From Zizania palustris (lineage: Eukaryota; Streptophyta; Magnoliopsida; Poales; Poaceae), in the NCBI GenBank assembly GCA_019279435.1, contig JAAALK010000289.1, forward strand, positions 6,082,342 through 6,146,341: a stretch of 64,000 nt of DNA, in the 5' to 3' direction. The translations under genes and the position numbers were made by a program. The notes beneath the pieces were generated by a model. It was not told where the DNA came from. It saw only the letters and a list, made by a program, of their open reading frames with translations, and did no database searches. Within the stretch, counting starts at the first letter, position 1; each line of letters begins with the position of its first letter. Shown here piece by piece: positions 56,871 to 64,000 of the stretch.

Positions 56871-59430
56871 ATGCCAAAGAAGGTTGCTTCGAAGGCTTTG
56901 GCCTTGGGCTTGAGCTCGAGCTCCGCCCAAGCGCAGGCAGCGGCAGCTGCGGCAGCGAAGCCTGCACCGAGGTGGTTGGGGCCGAGGGACCTTCGGTCGC
57001 CATCTGACAAGTTCGAGCAGACACTAGAGATGAGGGCCTCGATCTCCACAGAGGAGTCCGTCCGGAGGGCCTGCGAGGGGAAGATTGCGTCGAAGATCCA
57101 GCTTCGAGTTTCGAAAAAGTCAGAGGCCGTACCGAGGCCTTGGGCTGACGAAGTGGTGTTGTTCGAAGCCTTCTTCGAAGCCGGCCTCAGGCTGCCGGTG
57201 GTGGGGATGTTGAGCGAAGTCCTGAAGTCTTACAACCTTGAGCTTCCTCAACTTTCGCCCAACGCTGTGGCGAGGCTTGTTGTGTTTGAATGGGCCATGA
57301 GGGCCGAAGGTTGCGAGGGTCGCACAGACATCTTCGTTGCCCTTCATGATGCTAACTGCCAACCGAAGCCAAGGGAATGTGCAGACCACGTCAAGAGGGC
57401 TTTGGCCTTCGGAAGCGCCAACTTCCAGCTTCGGAAGAAGTACCAAGATGCCTTTCCGGTGAGGGCTGCCAACAGCAAATGGTACTCGAAGTGGGATCAA
57501 GAATGGTTCTACGCCTCCATCGGCGCGAACTCTCCCCTTCGGAGTACCGATGCACTTATCTCTTATCGGCACGAAGGGGTGGTGAAGACAAGCCCCAACA
57601 CCCTTCGCTTGAGGATCTCGCTCCTTCGGAGGGTGGCCGCGAAGATGAGCATGAGGGACCTCACAGAGGAGTTCATCACCCTCCGGCTCAGCCCCCTTGC
57701 ACGCTCTTGGTCGGAGGGGCTCTTCCAACCTTCAGGCCGAGGGGGCCTAAACGAAGTGGCATTTGAACGCCTCGGTAAGACTTCGAAGTTTTTCCCCTTT
57801 CATACTTCGCCAAAAACTTTACTCTGACTTGGAATCTTGATGAAGCCACTCTTGAAGTGAGGACTCTGGAGGAGGCCATCGCGGCGGCAGAGCGTGTTGT
57901 CGGGGCCCCAACACCAGAGGAGCAAGCCCAACGGCTTGCTTTGGTGGGGACTTGGGAGCACTAGAACAGGGTGTGGACCCTGCTCGGCTTCGAGGAGGTC
58001 TAGGCTCTACCAGACTTCTCCCACCTTGTACCTTCGACAACCGGCTCTAAGAGGAAAAGGGGCTCAATGGCGACGGCTTCGGGCACGGAGGTCGACGCGC
58101 CAGCTTCGCAACGAAGGAATTGGGGGGCACACATTGACCCCTCTACCTTCGAAGAAATCTCCGACGAAGGTAAACACTTCAAACATACTTCTCTTTTATA
58201 TGTGGATTTTGACTTGAACTTTTTTGCAGAAGATGATGCCGGTGCGAGGCCCACCATTCCGAAGCCAACAGAGGTCTCCAGCAGCAGCAACAGCAATAGC
58301 TCGGAGTCCGACAGCTCCTCGTCTGAAGAAGACGGAGGCAACGGTTGCGACGAAGGGAATCCCCGAGGCGACGAGGACATCGAGGTAGTGGATCGAAGCC
58401 CAGCCCTGCCGAAGCCTGTGCAGGAGGTTGCAGCGGAGGAAATTGTCCGACCTTTGCTGCCGAAGGGGGCCGTGACGGAGACGGCCATCCAAGCCTTCCG
58501 GGAGGGCTGCGCAACTCCGGAGGCATGAGGCTTGGTGGCTCAACTCAGCCATTCGAACCCCATGGACCTCTTCATCAACGCAAACGAAGCCCTTATCCAG
58601 GTGAGCGAAGTCCTACGCAGCCTTCGAGTTGTACTTTGGTCTTCGATCAACACTTATGATTTTCTTGAATTCTTTAAGGCCTTCGCACTAAACGCAGCAG
58701 CATCAACCTCTGTGGACAGGCGGATGACGCGCTTGGCGAAGGAGAAGGAGGCCCTTCGACGCAAAGTCTCGGTGGAAGCCGAGAAGCGAAGGCGGGCCGA
58801 AGCTTCAGCTGAGGCGGCAAGGGCCAAGGCCGACAAGGCTAGGGAAGCCTTGGCCTCAGAAACCAACAGGATCTGAGCGGAGCCTCAAGCTGCGAAGGAT
58901 GCCGAAGCCCAGCTGGCAAAGGAGAACTCCGAGCTTCGCCAAGGAGCTCAGTGCCTTGAAAACTTTGTCGTTGGCAACATCGATGAAGCCACTCTGAGCC
59001 TGACCGAGGTCCTACAACATATAGGGACCAAGTGTCGGGCTCCAGACTTCGGCAGCCAGGATCCAGTTGGGGACCGCGCTGCATTTTTGAAGGTGGTGGC
59101 TTCGACGGCGGAGCAATCTTTGAAGGGCTTCGCCTTGATGGCCGGCTGAGTGGCGGGTCAAGGGGTATTGCAAATGCTTCACGACGCGGGGTGCAACCAC
59201 CTTGAAGCAGCAACTTCGGCGACTCCGGTGGCCTTCGGAGGCTAGCACTTGGTGATGCCTCTGGCCGGCGTCCGCGGAGCCTGGTGGCGACTTCAAGAGC
59301 CTTGAAAGGACCAAGGCTGTGAAGCAGTCCTCGAGCTTTAGAAAGACCTATGCCTTCACCGAGCCAAGGCGCATGCCTCGCCAGCTCTACCTTCGACGTT
59401 GGCACCTCCGCCTCCGAAGGTGTAGATCTC
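56871..59430 (+). pseudogene. Extra ORF with putative gypsy-type transposon domain (PF04195-like), introns and coiled coil
   Basis: The frame starts MPKKVASKALALG at 56871. The first exon, to about 57774, has the domain often annotated as putative gypsy-type transposon (VVLFEAFFEAGLRLPVVGML, FEWAMRAEGC, KWDQEWFYA). A donor GTAAGA lies at 57775. Later introns have good borders: 58170-58229 (GTAAAC...TTTTTGCAG) and 58601-58678 (GTGAGC...TTTAAG). After an acidic Ser-rich stretch comes a coiled coil (about 58700-58960) and a C-terminal region to about 59430, followed by TTTATTAATATTAATG. Stops at about 57962, 58526 and 58874 break it. In Tat-lineage elements such ORFs lie next to the 3' LTR, often antisense to pol, as here. 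Its function is not known. Confidence 0.7.
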
Positions 59431-59526
59431 CTTAGGCTCCTTGTAATTCTTAGCTGTAGGCTTGTAAAAACTTATCAGTTTATTAATATTAATGCGGGGG
59501 TGCTTTATACCTGCCCAGGTGTCGAC

Positions 59527-60024
59527 TGTTGGGGGAAATTATTCCACTTTCCAGGCTTAAGGCGTAAACCTCCCGAAGGCTGATAATGGCCCCGATGTTG
59601 GCAAGCTGTTGTTCGAAGTATGCGTCGTCAAGATCGGAGGGCACCACGGTGCGAAGCCCTGGAGAACTCTCCGAAGGGAGGATGGAGACTTCGAAGCCGA
59701 ATGATATGATTGATTGGATGTCTTGTTTATCCATCTACCTTGCAGTACTTTACCATGTATAACCCTGTGTATAATAATGAATAGTTTCCACTATGGCGGT
59801 TATAATCTAGGGGCAAATAGGCCTTTTCCTTATGGTTTTTCCCCTATAAATACCCCCCATTATACCTTGTAAAAGGGGATCCAGAACAAGTTGTTCATCT
59901 ACAATCATTCGGACCACTTCAGCTATTATCCATTTCGGAGGCTCGAGCTAGTCCTAAAACACAAATTTCCTGTTTGTCCGTTCTTAATTACCGAGAACCT
60001 GTTGGCGTAACATTTGCGCCAACA
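59527..60024 (+). mobile_element. 5' LTR of the plus Tat-type gypsy
   Basis: The 498-bp LTR begins TGTTGGGGGAAATTATTCC and ends GCGCCAACA. It has TATAAATA at 59845-59852 and is followed by the primer binding site. Confidence 0.85.
59845..59852 (+). promoter_or_regulatory. TATA box of the plus gypsy LTR
   Basis: TATAAATA in CCCCTATAAATACCCCCC context. Confidence 0.75.
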
Positions 60025-60025
60025 G

Positions 60026-60045
60026 TTGGCGCCGTCCGTGGGGAA
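60026..60045 (+). promoter_or_regulatory. Primer binding site of the plus gypsy
   Basis: TTGGCGCCGTCCGTGGGGAA, a form common in grass gypsy elements, lies one base after the LTR. The matching tRNA was not assigned. Confidence 0.8.
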
Positions 60046-60230
60046 CCAAGTCCTAAAAGCTTGTTCTCTACTGCTGACTGCACTCCGAAGAGCACTTACG
60101 GAGGGAGCCTCGGAGTCCCAAGACTCTGCGCACCCTTCAGTTAAGGCTTCCTAGTGCAGCTCGAGGGCCTTCTCTCGACCCCTCGAGTCGTGCGAAGTCC
60201 TCCATCTTCAAGACATCTTCACGGCTAGCT

Positions 60231-63200
60231 ATGCCTCCGAAGCGTAGCCAGGCTTCGGGTCCTCTTCGAAGGTCCCCGCGGACCAATGGAGCTGGACCCT
60301 CAGCTAATCCGGCAATTCCTGCCGAGACCGCTGGGCGTCGAGCGCCCCGGGGCCCTTTGCCTCCTCCTACTGTGCTTCAGACCGACTACGCGGCTAGCCG
60401 GGATCCAGAAGTACCCTCCGATGAAGACGAAGGCCCTCCCGAAAACGAGGCTACGCAGCTAGCCAGGCTTCAGGAGGAGGTATCCAGGTGGAGGCAAGAG
60501 GCCGCCGATCGCCTCCGCACTCAAGCCTCCACCGAAACTCCAGGGGGGCCTCAAGACGACGGAACCCGCAATCCCCCAGAAGTTATCCAAGTCCCGGAGG
60601 AAGCCGAGAATGCATCCTTCGATAACGAATCTCCGTTACACCCTGATCTGCAGAGAGTGCCTTTCGACCCCAGATTCAAGGCCTCGAAGCTGCACAAGTA
60701 CTCTGGGGGGTCGGACCCCGGAGAGTTCGCCCGCTCTTACGCCCTGGCAATAGAAGCAAACGGAGGGGTGCGAAGCACCATGGCAAAATGCTTCCCCCTC
60801 GCTCTCGAAGGCGTGGCACTCCGCTGGTTCTGGTCCCTAAAGCCAGGATCGATCAGTTCATGGGAGCAGCTGAAAAAGAAATTTGTGAGCAACTTCCAAG
60901 GTACCTTCGTGGCCCCAATGTCCACAGGAAGTTTGTTTCAGGTAAAGCATCGAGTGGGAGAAACCCTCCGGGAGTACTTCACGCGCTTCGCCCACACCAA
61001 GTCACAGATCAAGGGCCTGTCTACCTCCTCAGTAGTTGATGCTGCCCGCGAAGGTGTGCTGAACCCCGACCTCCTCAGCAAACTCCATCGGAAGCTGGTG
61101 ACGTCTGTGTCACAACTCATGGCATACTTCGAACAGTATGCCAAGGCGGAGGAAGGATGTCTTCGGCGAGCTGAAGCACCATTGCCCACCCTCCGAGAAG
61201 TCAAAAGGGAGCCTGAAGCCTCCGCTACACTACAACTTCCACAAGACAACCGCTTCAACGAGTACAAGCGAGGGAAGAAGCATTCCCGCTTGGAGGTGCT
61301 AAACATTGCACCTTTAGCCTCGAAGGCACCTGCCAATTTCCAGCAGGTGAAAAATTTCAAGGATGGGCCACCAAAGCCTCAAGAAAGGATGCCTGGCAGG
61401 CGCCAGAGTTTTTTCTGTTGTGTGCATGGCGACAATAGAAGCCATGACACGAAGGATTGCAAGGCAGTATTGGCCCTTCGGGGCGACTACCTTGAGCGAA
61501 ATACCGGGCGGGGTACTACGGATCGGGCCCCACCGTCGGCACGCTCGGAGCCTGTTCAAACTGTGGCCCGAGCCGGTGCCCTCGAAGCCCCCATGCGGAT
61601 ACCGGTGGCTAGTATTATGCCACCACCAAAGCAAGAAGACCCGCAAGACCGCAGCAAGAGAGTGGTCCTGCCCATCTCCGGAGGGGGGACCCTCGGAAGC
61701 ATGTCCAAGAGGCAACGCCGCGAGTACGTCCGCGAGGTCGGGCACATTGGGACTTCGAGTTCCGCCGAAGGGATGCCAGAATGGTCCCGTGTGCCCATCT
61801 CATTCACAGCCAGCGATGCGGCGGGGGTGAAGTTCCCCTATGCTGATCCATTAGTCATCTCTGCCGATATAGCAAGAGCAGACGTTCGAAGGATCCTAGT
61901 AGATGGTGGGAGCTCCGCAGACATACTCTTCGTCCAGGCCTTCGACCAGATGTGCATACCTCGGAAGCATCTGCTTCCAGCAGCACGGCCGCTTCAAGGG
62001 TTCTCAGGACCGCCTCTCGATGCCCTCGGCCAAATAGGCCTCGAGGTTGCCTTCGGAGAGGGGCCTTTGGCCCGAGTAGAAGAGGTGATCTTCGATGTGG
62101 TTGATGCCCCTTACGCTTACAATGCTATCTTCGGTCGAGGGATGTTGAACCAGTTCGGGGCTATAGCACATCACAATTACCTTTGTCTCAAAATGCCCAC
62201 GCAAGGTGGAGTGCTTACTATTTCAGGAGACCAGGCTGTAGCCAGGAGGACAGAGTATGGCCATGGGCAGCCATTGGACCCCCGACAAGTGCATAATGTG
62301 GCGGAAAGCGCCGAAGAAGTACCGAATGCCTTGAACCCTCCGAAGGGAACTTCGCTCAAGCCAAGCCCGGAGGGTGATGTCGAGACAAGAATAATCTCGG
62401 AAGATGGCAAAGAGTACCCAGTGAAATTTGGCAAGGGGCTATCTCCAGAAATAACTGCCTCGTTAGAAGAAGTCGTGAGGAAAAATCTAGACATATTTGC
62501 TTGGACTGACGAAGACATCACCGGGGTCGATCGAAGCATCATCGAGCATAGTCTGCTCGTCAACCCGAAGGCCAAGCCGGTGCGCCAGGGGCTCCGCAAG
62601 CTGTCTGCAGAAAGAGCAAGCGTAGCCAAGGCCGAAGTAGAGAAATTGCTAAGGGCTGGCATTATCAGGGAGGTAGCCCATACTGAGTGGTTGGCTAACC
62701 CTATTTTTGTAAAAAAGAAGGACTCGAACAAATGGCGCATGTGTATTGACTTCACCTCATTGAATAAAGCATGCCCGCGAGACCCCTACCCAATGCCCCG
62801 AATAGATCAATTGATAGATTCCACAGCCGGCTCCGAATTATTAAGCTTCCTCGACGCTTATTCCGGGTACCATCAAGTGTGGCTGAAGCGCGAAGACGAA
62901 GTTAAGACAAGCTTTATAACTCCTTTCAGAGTATTATGTTATGTAAGAATGCCTTTCGGGTTATGGACGAAAAATGTGTATTCGGGGCGCAAGCAGGAAA
63001 GCTGCTAGGGTACTTAGTTTCGAGCAGGGGGATCGAAGCTAGCCCAACACAAATAAGCGCGCTGCAAAGGATGGCTCCGCCAGAGAATTTGAAACAAGTG
63101 CAGAAGCTAGCAGGAAGGCTCGCAGCACTCAGCAGGTTCCTGTCTAGGTCGGCAGAGCGAAGCCTCCCAATTTTCAAAGCACTAAAGGGGTCCGAAAGCT

Positions 63201-64000
63201 TTAGCTAGACACCAGAATGTCAGAAAAGTTTCGAAGAGATAAAAGCATACCTCGGCACATTATCAACTTTAACTGTTCCCCTTCCGGACGAGACATTGCT
63301 TTTGTATCTAGCAGCAACAGGTTCGGCAGTAAGTGCAGTGCTGGTCCGAGAGGTTGAGCTTAAAGGGAAGCTGGCCCAGAACCCAGTTTACTTTGTGTCG
63401 GAAGCATTATCCGGAGCCAATGTCAGATACTCCGAGCTCGAGAAGTTTGCGTATGCCCTAGTAATGGCCTCGCGGAAGTTAAGGCATTATTTCTTGGCAC
63501 ACAACCTCATCGTCCCTACATCGTATCCCCTTGGAGATATGCTCCGGAACAAAGACTCCACGGGCAGGATCGGAAAATGGGCGGTCGAACTAGCACCCTT
63601 CGGAATCTCTTTCACAGCAAGAACAGCTATCAAATCTCAAGTTATAGCTGATTTCGTAGCAGAATGGACCCCGTCTGCAGTATGGACCCCCGAAGAGCCC
63701 TCCGAAGGTTTTTGGACAATATTCTCTGACGGAGCTTATCAAGCATCAGGTGCTGGAGAAGGGGCTGTTATCATATCACCATCAGGGCAGAAGGCCATGT
63801 ATTCCGCAAGGCTTAACTTCAGAACCACCAATAACATCGCCGAGTATGAAGGAATCCTCCTAGGCCTCTGAAAGGCTAAAGCACTCGGAGCCGCAAGAAT
63901 ACTGATCAAGACAGATTCCCAAGTCGTCGCGGGGCATGTTGATAAGAGTTTTCAAGCAAAAAATCCACATTTGGCCCAATACCTCGAGGAAATTCGCAAG
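60231..64000 (+). pseudogene. Gypsy gag-pol with deleted reverse-transcriptase core and dual RNase H
   Basis: An open frame runs from ATG 60231 to 63008. Gag (residues about 140-310) contains EFARSYALAIEANGG and WSLKPGSISSWEQLKKKF, followed by a Cys/His motif CCVHGDNRSHDTKDC. The protease has LVDGGSSADIL (about residue 560). Reverse transcriptase starts WRMCIDFTSLNKACPRDPYP and reaches VRMPFGL at about 62965. It then jumps, in another frame, to KCVFGAQAGKLLGYLVSSRG, so the stretch with the catalytic YVDD is deleted. The thumb, a Ty3-type RNase H (RYSELEKFAYALVMASRKLR) and a second RNase H (FSDGAYQASGAGEGAV) follow. Stops lie at 63206-63208 (TAG) and 63869-63871 (TGA). It has no active reverse transcriptase. 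Confidence 0.9.

Larger units (their letters stand above)
59527..64000 (+). mobile_element. Tat-type gypsy element, plus orientation, continues beyond the window
   Basis: It begins with a 5' LTR (59527-60024), followed by the primer binding site and a gag-pol that runs to the window end. The DGGSSADI protease motif, the double RNase H region and the spaced gag point to the Tat lineage. The 3' LTR and target duplication are outside. It appears inserted at the end of the antisense ORF region of the minus-oriented element. Confidence 0.85.

Noticed and set aside
57120..57728. 202-codon minus-strand frame
   Set aside because: It is antisense to the well-supported first exon of the extra ORF and has no domain of its own.

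Overview
This window looks like a transposon-rich stretch of a grass (Poaceae, probably panicoid) nuclear genome. The reasons are a plant-type quinolinate synthase exon pair (SufE domain followed by the start of a NadA domain, GC-rich first exon with a chloroplast-type leader), a Pack-MULE, Sirevirus, Tat-type and other LTR retrotransposons nested inside one another, and short plant-style introns. No bacterial operon, rRNA, tRNA or CRISPR was seen.

Layout. Bases 1-11592 (copy 1) and 27390-39005 (copy 2) are one nearly identical segment, differing mostly by single-base indels. Copy 1 runs straight into an N gap of exactly 1000 bases (11593-12592), so an assembly-made duplication is the first explanation to test. 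Each copy holds, in order: a Pack-MULE with a 9-bp target duplication, quinolinate synthase exon 1 on the minus strand, a non-coding stretch with 40-bp tandem repeats and a gene fragment, then the 5' LTR and gag-pol of a copia element (copia A). After the gap come the 3' end and LTR of a gypsy element (12593-13255), a non-autonomous copia family arranged LTR-gag-LTR-gag (14078-17400) whose first gag is interrupted by a hAT-like element, a decayed copia element (17620-22600) carrying a LINE insertion, then quinolinate synthase exon 2 (23717-24001, minus). Exons 1 and 2 (copy 2) are separated by a 5.8-kb intron that has taken in a hAT-like element, a solo copia LTR and the Pack-MULE. No later exon of the gene is visible in the window.

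From 33.9 kb to the end the window is a tower of nested retroelements. Copia A is interrupted at 40783-55108 by a minus-oriented, TGTAAC-ended solo-LTR-like element, which is itself interrupted by a complete minus-oriented Sirevirus-type copia (41671-52798, target duplication GAAGT). Next to the right is the minus-oriented 3' LTR of a Tat-type gypsy element (about 55499-56430) with its antisense, intron-containing extra ORF on the plus strand (56871-59430). Last is a plus-oriented Tat-type gypsy element (59527 to beyond the window) with a dual RNase H region and a deleted reverse-transcriptase core.

The only host gene with a recognisable function is quinolinate synthase, which makes quinolinate for NAD in plastids. 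Nearly every transposon ORF is broken by stops, frameshifts or deletions. I found no convincing new biological system. The observations most worth a second look are the duplication next to the gap, the transposon load in and possible truncation of the quinolinate synthase gene, the Pack-MULE with an open frame through captured sequence, the tandem LTR-gag units, the Sirevirus whose 5' LTR lost its TATA box, and the spliced antisense ORF.
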